Counted from the stretch's first letter, positions 28,024 to 41,700 are shown. The stretch is DNA of 64,000 nt from Centropus unirufus (GCA_013397695.1 VYZI01000490.1:206794-270793), one strand, 5' to 3'. Translations and numbers: made by a program. Notes: generated from the letters alone by a model not told the origin.

Positions 28024-28719
28024 CTACCACCATGAGCACACAACCTTCTTTTCCCCCTTCTCTTGGATGCCAATTAAAGCTGAAGTTTCCTTTCCTGAGT
28101 CAGAGAGATCCTTACACCACAAGCAGGAAGGTGGAGTCATGCCGGGAGAGGGGGGCTGACAAATTCCCTTAAAAGTCTGGAAGAGAAGCTGCTGACCCCG
28201 TGCAAGTGAAGGGAACAAAGACTGTTTTAATTTCCTTGTGCTTGCAGGACCTGTGCGTGAATCCAGGCTGTCTGCGACATGACTGCACACCAGAACCAAG
28301 AGGATAGTGAACATGATCCAGTATAAACAGGGAAGAGGGAAAGGATGCTGGCAGCTTTCAAGTAGATGTTGCAAAGTGCCAGTGTGCAGGAGCAGGAGGA
28401 GGAGGCAGCCAAATACCACAAATAGGCAAGCACCATTGGGTCCCTGAAGCCAGCCACCTCCATGACTAGGCCTGGTGGAACAAGAGGTGAACGCTGTGAG
28501 AGCTGGTACAGGCAAGCTGTGAGCAGCCACTGGACGTTTGCAACCTTTTGGATTCATGTTACAGGACCAACTTGGCACATATTTCCCATGTGCCAGCCAG
28601 GTGCCCTCCAGGCAGCCTCCTGGTGGGCTGACAGCAGGAAACAAGGGGCACTTTATGGCCAAGCACAGACCTGCCGAGCCTAGAGACCCCACAATGATTG
28701 TGACTAACTCCATTCCCAT
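28024..28719 (-). other. Unrecognised 231-codon ORF (longest in window)
   Basis: An ATG-started minus-strand frame of 231 codons lies in a locally GC-rich stretch. The predicted product is rich in Ser, Leu, Pro and Cys. It has two hydrophobic segments, near residues 98-112 (a run of six leucines) and 131-148, either of which could span a membrane. There is no signal peptide. I recognise no domain or family. Opposite-strand and shifted frames are open over the same stretch (28227-28463 -, 28462-28683 +, 28538-28771 +), which suggests base composition rather than selection. One frame of this length is not far from chance expectation in 64 kb read in six frames. I do not call it a gene. Confidence 0.2.
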
Positions 28720-29230
28720 AGCTGAAATCTATGTAAATAGCTGCATATGCTTATTACCAGCACCGGGATGAATTCTCAGCTTTCTCCCCACCCACATACA
28801 CGCCGTGCAGGTTGTTCTTCACCCACCAGGTTTTCACCAGTGTTTCCAAAGCAGGCACTACATTAGCACCTTCCTGCTTGGGAAGCTGAGGGTTGCCACA
28901 GGAAAATGACCCTCACAGTACAGCAAGTGAATAAAAGAAACACTGGTCTTTGGGCAGAGCTGTTGAAGACTGTGGACTTTGGCTGTCAGCATTGAGAGCA
29001 AAAAGCAGAAAGCAGGGGTGGAATGAAGAGATCATAGAGTGGCTGTTACTTTTGTGAAAAGTAGCAATTTCACTGCAGAGCAAAGCACAAGCAGAGGTTT
29101 TGTGGAGAATATTCTGCTAGTTGGGCCTCTTGGTTTCCTCCTCCGAGGTCTCACAGTGCAGTGAGACAGCTGTGGTGGGAAAGGTGACAGTTGTAGTTTC
29201 AGCAAGGCTTCATTTGCTGTTCTTCCTCCA

Positions 29231-30325
29231 TCATAGAGTCATAGGATCAAAGAATGTCTTGGGTTGGAAGGAACCTTAGAGATCATGCAGCTCCAAAACC
29301 CCAACCATGGGCAGAGACACCACCCAGCAGACCAGGCTACTCAAGGCTCCATCCAACCTGGCCTTGAGCACTTCCAGGGAGGGGGCACCCACAGATTCCC
29401 TGGGCAACCTGTGCCAGTGCCTCACCCCCCTCACCAGGAAGAATTTCTTCCTAATGTCCAGTTTAAATCTTCCCTTTTCCAATTTAAAGCCATTCCCCCT
29501 CATCCTGTCACTCCATGCCCTTGTAAAAAGTCTCCCCCAGCTTTCTTGCAGGCCCCCTTCAGGTACTGGAAGGCTGCTGTAACGTCTCCCCACAGCCTTC
29601 TCTTCTCAAGGCTAAACAAGACCAACTGAGTCAGCACATCCTCATAGTAGAGGTGCTCCAGCCCTTTGCTCATTTTTGTGACCCTCTTCTGGACCCATTC
29701 CAACAGTTCCATATCCTTCTTATGGTGTGGATTCCAGACCTGGACACAGTACTCTAGGAGGGGTCTCACAAGAGCAGAGTAGAGAGGGAGAATCACTTCC
29801 CTCGACCTGCTGGCCACACGTCTTGTGATGCATCCCAGGATCCAGTGGGCCTTCTGGGCTGTGAGTGTGAGCTGCTGGCTCATGTCAAGCTTCTCATCAA
29901 CCAGCACCACCAAATCCTTCTCTTCAAGCTTGCTCTCAATCACATCATTGCCCATCCGGTATTGAAACCGTGGATTGCCCCTACCCAAGTGTAGGACCTT
30001 GCACTTGGCCTTGTGGAACCTCATGAGGCTCACACTGGCCCACTTCTCCAGCCTGTCCGGGTCCCTCTGGATGAGATCCTGTCCTTCTGGTGTGACAATC
30101 ACACCACTCACCTTGGTGTCACCTGCCAACTTGTTGAGAGTGCACTCGATCTCACTGTCTATTTAATTGACGAAGATATTAAACAGCATTGGTTTCAGTA
30201 CGGACCCCTGAGGGATGTCACTTGTCAGGGATCTCCATCTGGCCATTGAGTCTTTGACCACTGCTCCCTGAATGCCACCATCCAATCAATTCCTTATCCA
30301 CTGAACAGTCTACGCATAATATACA
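29231..30325 (-). mobile_element. CR1 LINE, 5'-truncated copy, minus strand
   Basis: The element's 3' end is at 29231, where minus-strand sequence ends with the CR1 tail motif, here a decayed version without repeated octamers. The familiar block 'cttgggttggaaggaacctt' (+ strand text, 29258-29277) is the 3' untranslated region. Reading leftward on the minus strand from about 30325, it encodes the C-terminal half of CR1 ORF2. The 5' edge is set where similarity to CR1 fades, between about 30310 and 30330. About 1.1 kb is typical for a 5'-truncated avian CR1. Flanking DNA on both sides is unrelated. Confidence 0.95.
29500..30246 (-). pseudogene. CR1 ORF2 fragment: reverse transcriptase C-terminal half
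   Basis: In the element this protein copies CR1 RNA at the target site; here only the C-terminal half of the RT and the downstream domain remain. Reading the minus strand, the IPQGSVLKP block (canonical PQGS of RT) lies near 30200-30230. It is followed by NIFVN, then an in-frame stop at 30163-30165, then ECTLNKLAGDTKV. The last block is the catalytic 'F/YADD' site, here LAGD: the first catalytic Asp is replaced by Gly (30121-30123). Downstream, 209 codons stay open from 30129 to 29500, with the CR1 blocks KCKVLHLGRGN, LVRPLLEYCVQVWNP and LEKRRLWGD. With a stop and a lost active-site residue, the copy is dead. Confidence 0.9.
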
Positions 30326-33300
30326 TATCTTGCTGTTGAAAAAGCTGTACAGGGCATGCACCAGACAAAAAAGTCCTGTTGTAGGAGTCAGGCAAGCTAT
30401 GTCAGTCCAGTTCCTTCTTGAGAAAAACTGAACATCGAATTTTCTGCTATTCAGCAAATACTCATGTGAATGCAGGGGGGATCCTGGCCATGGCTGAGAT
30501 AGCTAGTGAGGGTTCCTCACCTGCAGGAGGTCAGGTGAGAAACAATAATAGCAAAAGAAGAACAATGAATTCATGATATCTACACAATTTGCCTGCTAGA
30601 CTATTTCCATGGCCGTTACTGGGCAAGAACTGTGGAAAGCCAAGGCAGATCAGCTAGAAATGTAAGCAGTAAAGCATTCATGGAGGCACACAGAGACCTG
30701 TAGTGCAATAAAAATAGGAGAAAATGCATCTTATTGACAACAAGTGAGCTGAGCTTAGACATATTGGTCCACAGATGACTGTAGAAGAAATTGCAAGGAG
30801 AAGTTCTCTGACCTCTTCTATGTGTATCACAAATGAAAATAAAATGGGGCAAGGACCTTCCAAGTGGCAAATCTCAACTCCTTCTGCATGTAACGACATG
30901 CTCATGTCAGCCTTGGCAACGAAAATATACACAGGAGGAATATTGCCTTTCATATCCTGCTGTTAGACTCCATGGCTCTCACTTCCAAATCTGGAGCATG
31001 GTCCTCCGCACCTGTTTCATTCTTTTTATAGATGTAGCACTGAAAAGGAGCCGAACTCTTTGAGGGGATAACTCATCACCAGAAAAGAAACCAAACCCCA
31101 AAACAAATGGGAAAGTGAATCCTTGTTGCTGAGCATCATCGTTCAAATCTGAGAGCATTGCTTGTGCATGTAGACTCAAATGGTCAGATCAGATATTCTC
31201 ACCAGGGCCAATTAAGTTACATATGGAGAGGATGAATAATTTGTTCTTAAAATGTCAGAGTTCTTGGTGATTAACAGATGTGATCCATTCCAGTGCTTTT
31301 GTACCAGGGAAGTTTGGGACAGTTGATGTTCAAATTTAGTGACAATTCAGAGGCATGGAAATGTGAAATGTCATGGAGATGACTCAATGTTTTCAACAAT
31401 CTGCTGATCTCAGTGATGGCATTCCCTTTTTCTGCTCCACAGAGAAGCTGGCACATGATAGGAAGGGATGGCTAAGTAGAAAAAGAATAAGTCAGTCCTT
31501 TCAACACAGGAAGAAACTAAGGACCTGCCTCTTGGGTAGTGTGGGACCACAACTACTGATGTATACAGAATGGACAATCTGCTTAGGCCACAGACAGTTA
31601 AAGGAACTTTGCCATAGAGAACAAAGACACTTGGTCTTCAGAGAAGATCATATAATTTTTGTTGCTCTTCAAGCACCACTTTGTGGTATATCTTTCAATC
31701 AGCAGGATGTTTCAGATTTATTTTTATCAAGGAAGTTCCTGGTGTGGTTGCAAAGAAAAATCTCAAAAATGTGACCCCTAATGTTTCAGAAACCAGACTA
31801 CACATTAGAAGACTTTAAATGATTATTTTTCTAATCTTATTATCTTAAGGTCAGTATCATGATATGGAGATCACGAAACAAATCTATGAAGTCTGCAGTT
31901 GACATTAACTAAAACATAAACCATAGTTACATCAAAAAATGTTATCCAAACCAGGACAATAAATTATAGCATAATACCAAAAATGTAAGTACATTCTGTC
32001 TTTCAGGAATTTGTAACTAAACTGGAGTATGCTTACAATAAAGAAATAAACAGTGAAGCCACAGAAAATTCCATTGATTTCCTTCTTTTTTTGTTTTAAA
32101 GTACAAGGAGTAGACACATAGCAATAGATAATACATGAAGAAAGCATTTGTTTAAAATCTCTTGTATCTTCAGACTTCCTTACTTGTTAACCATTTCAAA
32201 ATTGTTTTGTTGCTGTAAAGAGCCTAAGTCAAAGAATAAGGTAGATGTGACCTTAAGTGAAATAACAAAGGCAGATAAAAAAATAATGAAAATTGATTTG
32301 AGAAACTGGAGCTGCAAAGCAACACATAGAGGAGGAAACATTTCTAGCTTTATATGTGAATTGTATTCCAGAGATGGAAACGGAAAGATGGAAAGGTACA
32401 AAGGGATTTTGACTTCAAAGGATGGGTGAATTAACTCTAGAATTGTATCTTTACAAGTGAGGATAATATAAATGATGCAAAGCAGAAATAAAATGAGTAG
32501 TCATGTCATTTTAAACATGTTACTCAAAGTTAGGCTCAGATGTCTGGGAATTAGTGAAGGCCGCTCTTCCTTTATCCATCATTTTTGATCAATAAAGTGA
32601 GATTTAATTTTAAAAACCCTTACAAAGCAATGCTTTCTCCCATTTGATGCTGAAGCAGCTTGAACTCCTGAGCAATCTTCAATCATTATCCACATGTGGA
32701 ATTATCATGTTAGATGTCAGAAATTACATTAATGCTAGTAAATTAAATATACCCAGCCATGCTCTTGTTGCATGTAGGCCAGCTGGTCAGGACTGGCCAT
32801 GGCTGTGCTGCAAGACTCCTCAGCCACCAAACTGGGGTGGCCATCCACAAGCTTCCTCCCAGGAACACGTGACAGTGTGACACAACCCAAAAAAAAAGCC
32901 ACTGGTGTGACAGTCATGCTGCAGCTCCAAGGCGTGGTTAAATTTCCTCATATAGATATATGCAGTTTGCCCAAAGGCTACATTTGGAAGCCCAGTCCAA
33001 GTTCTCAAATGGCTTTATGCATCTAAAAGAGAGCGGTTCAGTCTGCCTTCTTTCTAGAGCAGTATGATTTCTGGCTTCGTGTTCAGCTAAAGGAGACAAA
33101 CAAGCACAAACCCTATGCATACTGCCCCGTTTCAGTGCTTCTTAAACCTCAGGAGCCAGAGGACAGCCCCTGAGAACAGGCTGCCCAAATCTCTCATCAC
33201 CCTCTTAATGGGAGATGTCATGCCAGGTTCCTAAGTCCATGCACAGCAGCCTGCCTGGCGGCAACCTGCAATAACCACAATGCCCCTCAGCACTGATGTG

Positions 33301-36300
33301 TCATGGGAGCCTCATTAGATAGCAGCAGTATACTTTGGGTACAAGTCCCCCTTTGGTACTTCTCTAACTTTTTGTATTTCCTTTTGAAAAAGAGAAATTA
33401 ACCCCTTTCTTTTTCAGATTTTCACATGTTGGCTATTGAAGCAAAAAAAAAAGTACTGCATGAGGCTGTTCTAAAGTATCCCGTTTATTTCCAACATAGA
33501 AAAATGCAGACTGAAGGATGCTATGCTCAGCAGAAGGTTATTTTCCTCCAATGACTGCTGGCTACTTTGGAGGCAAGGGGTCAGGCACTTGATTAGATGA
33601 ATTACAACCTTAAGTCCCTTAGTATAAACTATGTCATGCCCCAGGCTTCTCAAAACAAGGCACTCTATTTTAACTCATAATGGGTAGCTGGATTCAGTAA
33701 ATGGCCTAATCACAGCAACATAAATATTTATGGGAGAATTTTTCTAATTAAAGTATGAGCTTGTTTAGATGTTATCAGTTGGAAAGGGCTTTCCCAACAT
33801 GAAAATGGCTGTTAGGAGACATTAGGAAATGGTTAAACGGCAAGGGATTAAAAGGTCATTGAAGTGGCAACGTGCAGATCCTATTATGGTTCAAATTTAG
33901 CTTGAATTCATGTCTTATATGTCTCCTATATCTGGAATTAGAAGAGCATCTTCCATGTGGAAAAACAAAATAGTAATTTCGATTATCCTTTGAAAAATAA
34001 ATTTACAGAAGATTGCATAAGCTCTGTACTTATAATAATTCTAGAAATTAAATATTTTCAAGAGAAACATGCTTTTTAATCCTTGCTTCATGCCTTGCTC
34101 CAAGAAAATACATGTTTACCTTAGTAATGATGCTTGCAAAGCAAAGATCTAACAACAGCTGAAGATCTCAGAATGTGTCCATGGTATCTCAGCTACACAA
34201 GGACCTTAGATTTAGAAAAATTACTTCTATCATGGTTCTCCTTTAATGCTGTTGTTCTTTGCCAATTTTGTGAGTGATGATGGTTTAAACATGGATAATA
34301 AATCCAGAGTAAGTGACATTTTGGTAACCATGTTTTCCAGGTCTCCTACTACAAGCACCTACTAACAATATATAGATGACATTCAGAGCCTTGTTACGGC
34401 AGCATAAATCTTTAGTAACTTTAGTGCCTTTAAGAAAATTGCGATAGGTTTACTCCAGCAAAAGTGCCAGAAGTATCCATCCTTAAAGAAAAATTTGTAA
34501 GCTGTCTTACAGGGAAAGAGCTGTATAAAACTGGCTATGTGAAGTACAGGCAGAACTATCCCCTTGGGGAAAAAGTACGTAATTTTTGTGGGACTTCATT
34601 ACTCTGTTAAGAAGTGTGTGTGTGTCTGCCATATGGTATTTCACTCTGAAGGTATAATTCAAAAAGGAATCTCAGAAAAAGAGGTTGTTCTATAAACCTT
34701 CTGCCTTTGAACAAAGTCTATGTATTTTAAAGCATTTCAATGAGGAAGTATAAAGTATAGAAATCTGAATGACATCAACAAGATTATGAATTATCTCTGT
34801 CTTCTTTTTGTGAAGTCAGCGTCTGCAAGAAGCTTCAATACAATGCACAAGAAGTTAAAAATCGCTGCTTTCCTGAAATAATGAAGCCTTACTCTTTGGT
34901 ACATGATATCAGCTGCCACCAAACTGGACATAAAATTATAGATTCATGTGAAGGCAGCTTTGTGCATTTAGAATGCCATCTGAGCACAAAATATGAAAAA
35001 TACCTCCTAAATGTCACAGCTGTATGCCTGCTAAATGCATCTACATAGCTGAGACCACAGGAGCTATTGCTGCAAACCATAAAAAGACATGTTTAGAGGA
35101 TGATGGCATGCGAATGCTGAATAAATCAGATTCTAGGCTTTATCCTTCTGTTTAAACTAACCTGTTTCTCATGAGCAATACCTTGTTATACATAAGTCCA
35201 GCAACTTAGAGGACTGGGAGCAGCAGTTCAAATAACACAGATTTTCGCAAATGCTTGATGGCAAAGAAGGATATTTGGAAGAAAGCAGCACAGTGTGGGA
35301 TGGCCATGATCTGTTTGATTGAGATGGCTCTGAGTGTGGCAGAAAAAGAAAATGTAAGGAAGAAAAAAAGTAGCTGGTTTGAGGGCCTGGGAATCTGGGG
35401 GGCTTGTTGGATTCTGTCCAAGCCCCAGCAGCCTCAGCCACAGGAACCTGTGTGATGCTCATGCTCATGCTGCAGCTCCATAGCCATTAGTTGGAGGCCT
35501 ATATGCTGACTGATCTCCCAGAAGTACAAACTTGATCTGGCTCAAGAATGGGCACATGATCATATTTCTGTCGGATTAGCCAGAACACATCATACAGGGC
35601 TCACATAGAGTTTATGTTGGCTTTATACCAGCTGGGGGAGGATGGATGACATTCAGTACTGCTTAAGCCAGAGTGGTGTGGACCAACAATACTTGCTGTG
35701 AGCTGACGTTTGCTTGATACAGATAATCCAATAGCATTTCTGAATGGATTTGAATGAGTGGCATCATGTCTGAATTATGTGTTTTGTCTTCTGATTGTAG
35801 TATTTCTGATGCAGTTGTAGGAGTTTCATGGGATAGATATTCTTTTTTGAACTGCAGCTTCAGTTTTATAGCTGCTCTAGTACAAAGAAATTATTTAATA
35901 ATAACTTGCTTTTCCTCTTTTTGAAGGATAGCCTTTCTATGGGTAGAATGGTACCAAACCATGTGTGCTGAAAAATACTACTGAGACATCAAATGTGAAA
36001 TTAGCCTAGGTGTCCTATTCCCAGGACATCTCCAGGAATCCCCAATCACAAATGACTGTATTAATGAACAGCTATTGCCCACAGTGCTGGAATTCTACAG
36101 ATAGGCTTACTGGGTGTCTCTTGGGCATATGTATAGAGCAAGCAGTATTTTTCCCTTCACAGAAAATAAAGATATTTGAATTTTCCAAAAGGCTACCCAT
36201 GAAAAAGTCAATGTATTTAAATAATGACAAAAAGAGAAATAGTACTATCACAGCGCTGGAGCAAAAATGCAACATGACATGTATGCACTTTGTTATCATG

Positions 36301-38633
36301 GCTATAAGACCTATATGGACAGGGTCATGTGGCCGCAGCTCACTCCTTGGCTCGATGTGCAGCCAAGCAGTTACATGTTTCCTTAGGTGCAGTTTCCACC
36401 CTGGCCAGCAGTTTCTCAGCAGAATTCATAGAAGCATTGCTGTGCTTCAGGCATTTTAAAATAAAACCAAACTCTGACTAGAGACCATCTCATTTTGCAA
36501 GTCCACTTCATTTTCTTGACATATGGTTCCCATAATGTTTTAGTATTATACAGCATTCCTGTGAGGGGATGTGTACTGGGCACATGGACTGTGGGACGAG
36601 AAGGAGGTTGGGCAGGGAGCCAGTCCACAGGAGTGAGATAGCTTCTACTGCACTGTGCCTACCATACAGAGACGGTCCAACAGTGAACAAATCACCACTG
36701 GTACATTGCCATTGGTAGTAAGTGCCCTCAAAGCTTTAGACAACTTAGTTTCCCTGGGTATAATGGAAGCTATCAGTCATCTTTAGGTTGCTCCTGAATT
36801 TTATGACAGTAATTTTCTGGAACTTGGCAATTATATTCCATGCGACAATTTATTACACATCTAAAAGCACCCTGAGAAGCAGCCTTCCTTCATGACACAA
36901 ATGCATGGGGCTGTCCCAGCAAGAAGAGAGGTTGCTCCTTCTCACAGCCTCCACAACAGGCAGCTTCCTGGATGCCCTGCTTGTATAATGGATGAAACCT
37001 GATGCAATGTTTACGCTGACATCTCCTTGAGTCATACCAATTTCTGTCTAAGTCTTGCCATCAATATATGAAATGTTAGACCTAGCATTTCAAAAGAAGT
37101 AGATGATTTTTAGTGTTTCAAGATTTGCCCAACTTTTACTCATTTTGAAACACTTACAAAGAGTCTTGCTTTCCAATCTGTATGGCTTCCAAACAACTAG
37201 AGGAGACACACAGATAGAGTTGTCCAGACTTAGTCACATTTAAATATTTTGGACCCAGTAAACAGCTGCTTTATCCGAGACTTGACTTCAAAAGCACAAA
37301 AGATTATTATGGAGAGACAGCAGTGGGAACAGCTAAATGATGGTGATCTAAACTCCTTGTAAGGGTACAAGGTCGGTTTCAGTACCTATTTAATTTTAAG
37401 GAATGGATAACTTAACAGACAGTGATGTTGCAAGTGGAGATTTAGATTGTGCCCCAAGTAAGAAAGCTGGAAAGCAGTAGCTTTCTCTGCTGAAATGCTT
37501 TTCAGATTGAACTTGGAGGAACAAAACAGCAATTGTGCCCAAGGCACATTTTTCCATGTTGCACAGCAGCAGAAAATGAGTGAAAACAGGAAAAGCAGAC
37601 CCATCAAAGAGAAAAATATATGTCAGAATATGAAATTGAGAGCAGTATTTCTCAAGGAGAAAAATTAGGAACAGTGACCTGTTCAAATGTTGACAGAGAT
37701 ATGGCTCCCTGAAGACAGTGTATTTGGGTGTGATGGTATGGTTTGCCTTCACTGATAATTGTACTAGGAGCCAAATCTTATCCTGCATGGGTGGGATATT
37801 TATGTGGATTGAAAGGTGGCAGCTCCATCTTTGCTTAAGGGTGAAGGGTGGACTCAGATGTTCGGGCGTTAGTATGCCTCGGAAAGGCGAGAAGCCTACA
37901 GTTTTTATAGAAGAGGTTTATGTGAATGATGTAGTAAACCTGCAGATATCAGATTAGCCAGTTAGAGCAGTAGCTGCTGTAAGGGTAAGCCACAGCCCCA
38001 GTGTAGAGCTAGCCTGTGCTCCTGCATGCGCTATGCTTTACCACATAGAAGACTGGTTAAGTCATCAAAGTTCAATAATTAAAATCAAGTCACTTTAAAA
38101 AAAAATCTTCTCAAACTGTGACATTTTTGACCCTTATCTAAACTGCAACCAGTTAGTTTTAACAATATGATATTTTTCACAAGAGCCTTTTCTAGGATTT
38201 CTATAGGAGCTTAATCCAAGCCGAAAAGGAGAGGCTACCAGTGGTAGTTTCTCCTAACTCTAGCAACGTGAACTGCTTGCTGTAATCCATTACATCATGC
38301 TTAGGTGTGAAAAAATTCACACTACTAACATTTCCCCCGAGAATGCAATATGTATTATACTGATAATAGCAGTGGAGAGATCCAGACTGCACTGCAATTT
38401 CCTAATGACTTGCTGAACTCCTGAAGATAAGTAGACACTTGGGGGTCCTTCTCTCAGACAGCAAAGGCAAAAGCCCTTCACCAGTTTGTACCCACAGAGA
38501 CAGCTTCTTCACTCTCAGCAGTTTTGCCATTACTTCGCAGAAGTGATGAGGGTTTTCAGTGGAGTATGGAGAAACTGACTGCTCTAGAAATTATTTACTT
38601 TTACATGGCAGATAAACCAGGCTGTCATTTGGA
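30326..38633. other. Unique DNA, no gene seen
   Basis: Short frames on both strands (the longest is 133 codons, 31373-31774 +) show no recognisable domains. A small (GT)6 run lies at 34614-34625. A pair of inverted E-box sequences lies at 30515-30538. I see no mobile-element remnant in this stretch. Confidence 0.5.
34614..34625 (+). repeat. (GT)6 microsatellite
   Basis: Six perfect GT units. Short, and likely only weakly variable. Confidence 0.85.
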
Positions 38634-38748
38634 CTCTCCTCAGCTGTGGGGAATAAAGCAGAGGCAGGGATAGTTCAATTCACCAATGTTTTCAAAGTGT
38701 TTTGAGATCTTCATTATGAAAGAGGTGCTACACAAATGGAAAGAATAA
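38634..38748 (+). repeat. CORE-SINE/MIR-like 3' tail, decayed
   Basis: The stretch reads 'ctgtggggaataa', then 'ttcaattcaccaatgtttt', then 'caaagtgttttgagatct', then 'atgaaagaggtgctacacaaatgg'. The order is that of the 3' part of reptile and bird MIR-like SINEs: a 'tggggataat' block, 'caatgtttg', 'aaagcgctttgagatc' and 'gaaaggcgctatataaatg'. Together with the fragment near 3.05 kb it shows two different parts of the same general kind of element. The name rests on recognition, and the exact family is uncertain. Confidence 0.55.
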
Positions 38749-41700
38749 AGATCGTTCGTGTGATATTACAGACACATGCAAAATAAGATTTTGTTTTGAT
38801 GGTAACAGCAATGATGACACAATCCTCTCCCTTGTGTGGTGGTTGATCTATCAACAGACTGCACCACACCTCTGCTTTTCCTCCATATGGTGTATTAGTA
38901 ATCAGGCCATTTGAGTCCATTTTATGGAGGTGGCTTGGTACATGTAAGTTAATGAAACTCTTTTAATTGTTCAAATACTTCTTACAGATTCAGTTTTTGT
39001 GAATGTAAAATATCAACTGTATTGAAAATAATTTTGAGGATGATAATGCAATTGTTTATGCTTGGATTAACCAGTCAGTTGGTAAAAAGCAAAACAGCAC
39101 AAGAGGATCAGAGGAAGGGTGTAAGACTTATGAAGATGCTTTTGTTAGAGAAACTCCCAATCTTCTTAACATGTCAGTCAACTAAAAAATTGGAATGAAA
39201 AGCCTTAGCATCTTTTTTTCCTCTTTATTCCTTTCCCCATATCTTAATAGTCACAATTCACAGATTGAAATATTTCTGAGCTCTAGGGAAAAAAAAAAGG
39301 GGAGAGAGGATAAAAAAAGGCTAAAAATTGTCTTAAAATTAATACGTAAATCAGGCCGATGATAATGTCTGGCTAAGACAACAGCTGCAGTGTATGGATG
39401 AGCTATCCCAAGCATGGCTGCTGTAGGCACCGTGCTGCTCTTGTGCCACTGCCCTGCTGGCCTTCAGCAGCCTCTCATCAAACCTAGAAGACTAAAACCT
39501 CAGCAGAGCTGAGGAAGCATGGCTGTGCTTCTGTCTCTTCTGCCTATGACGGCTTTGTGTTTGGATAAACAGCTCTTTGAGGACCCGGCTATGATCGTCG
39601 GGGTGAGCCCTGCTGCAGGAGGTGCTGCCTGACACTGATAAGCTTCAAGGAACCAGGGACCTCTCCCCATAGCCTGGTGGGATGTGGCTTCCAGCCACAT
39701 CAAGTATTGCTGCAGGTGCTGGCTAATTAGCCTTATTAAAGCAACTTCATTTTTACCTCTGGCAGTTAATATCTCAATTTCAAACTTTCATTACTAGGGG
39801 TTAATAACTCAGGCAAGTAAATGCACTTGGGACTTCAGTTTCATGCATAATACGGAGACTGTTTTTTCTTCCCAGTTGAAATAAATATTGTGAATATGAA
39901 ATCCTACCATGCACAGCCTAGAGTTGTCATCATTCAATCCTGGGTGCTTACATGCCTCATCAGTGCTGTAGCTTGGAGATGCCTGAGTATCGTCTAGGGG
40001 GTCAGACTCTTGTGTGAGTCGTGTACTTTTCTGTGACTTGAAGGGCCATGTTGTTAGCCCTGAAGAACGCACAGTTAAATGAGAAAGCTCATTTCCCCTA
40101 GGGGGTACAGGCGATTAGCACCACAACATTTGGATCACATTTCTGACATTTACAATAATGTACAGAACTCACAGAAACCTCCTTTCACTGTACAACTCAT
40201 TTGAGTTAGGAAAGTGTTTTAATATGGAAAAATGTGCACTGGAGAAAATCCTTCTGCCACAGCAGATATGGCAAGCAGGGCCTGGCTTGTCCCTGCTCAC
40301 TGCCACCCCTACAAGTTGTTTGCAACAAGGACTAGTTTTCTTGGGAAGACCCTCTAGCATGTGGTCCACATCTCTCAAGACTGGGGACCCGCAGGGCTTT
40401 CAAAAAAAGGTTTCAAGCCCTTCACAACAAGGATTAAACCACTATTGAAATTCTCTGTTCATTAGCTGTTTTCTTTCCACTGGTTCCATTGCTGGAATCA
40501 ACTCCAAAACAACAGAAATAAAATATTTCTTTTTATTATCTTTATTTTCTGGCACAATTATTGCCACCAGTTTAGGCAGGGAATGTGTTGTGGAAATTGT
40601 CTGCTCCCTGGATCCCACTTCCCTTTTGTTCACTCCCACTGAGCTGGCACAGCTTGCTGGTCATGGGCTCCGGGGGCTGCAGGGGAACGCCTCACTGCTG
40701 ACACTCCCCACACTCCCTCTCAGAGCCTTTGGAGATATTTCTGGCCTTTTCAACCCTGGCTTGTTTCTGTCAGTACAGTCAGGCTGAAGGCAGTGCTCTG
40801 ATTGCAAAGTTTGCTTTCTGAGTCGGTCTTCAGGAATGCTTAGGGCTCACCATGCACATCACTTGTACAAAAAAATTAGGGCGTGTGGCAGGTTATCCAC
40901 ATAATTCCCCTTCAAATAGGTTGGAAAATAGCTAATAAATATCACAAATGTCTGCAGAATGGTTTAATTTAGACTGCACTTTTGGAAACAAACTCTGAAC
41001 CTTGGTTTGGTGTGTCTTCTTGTAACAGATATTTTGAAATCTCTTAGCTATTTTCAGGCTTATTGGCCTCTTGTATATGAGGAAAACTTGTGACAGAATA
41101 CAAAATATGTCTCCAGCTGAGGTGTCAAGAACACCCAGAACCGAAGAGACTTTTTACAGGGTTTTCCTGATATATTTCTCCTGTATTGTCTTCACAGCTA
41201 CAGACAAAAAATGGATCACAAATGACACCAAAACCACTACAGCTCCTGAAAGAGAAAGAATCCCTTGTTTTCCATTACCGTATCCGTGCTGTCTGTCACC
41301 ACTTAGCAGGTGACATTTCTAAGCTGAAGAACAGTCCCTCCTTCCATCTGTCCCCAACCTCAGAGGCAAAGGAGCAACACCTCACCCTGCCACCAGGTTC
41401 TGGGTGGGAAATCGTCTCTTGTCTCCCACACTATCCCGTCACTGCCTGCAATTAGCTCTTACCTTGTTTTTAAACTGCTGCATGCTTTGACGATCTGTTA
41501 CAACTTCATAACAGATGGGAATAATTTCATGGCTCTGTGGTTAATATCTAGTGCTATGTTGAATTTTTGGTGATCAGACCTTATTTTTTTCATGGTGCTT
41601 ATCTGTGCTGCAGAGCCTCTGAGCAGGAGGAAGTCCCACAGTGAAGGCATAAGCCTCGCCAGCAGCCTGCACTGAGATAGCTGCACCACCACGTTTCTAA

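Larger units (their letters stand above)
17994..29230. other. Unique DNA, no gene seen
   Basis: Short ORFs occur on both strands without recognisable domains. The region 27.4-28.8 kb is more GC-rich and holds several overlapping frames, including the longest of the window (listed separately). The hairpin cluster near 22.05 kb is the only strong structural feature. I see no mobile-element protein sequence. Confidence 0.5.

Noticed and set aside
36010..36459. 149-codon plus-strand frame
   Set aside because: Composition is ordinary, no domain is recognised, and a 75-codon frame is open on the opposite strand.
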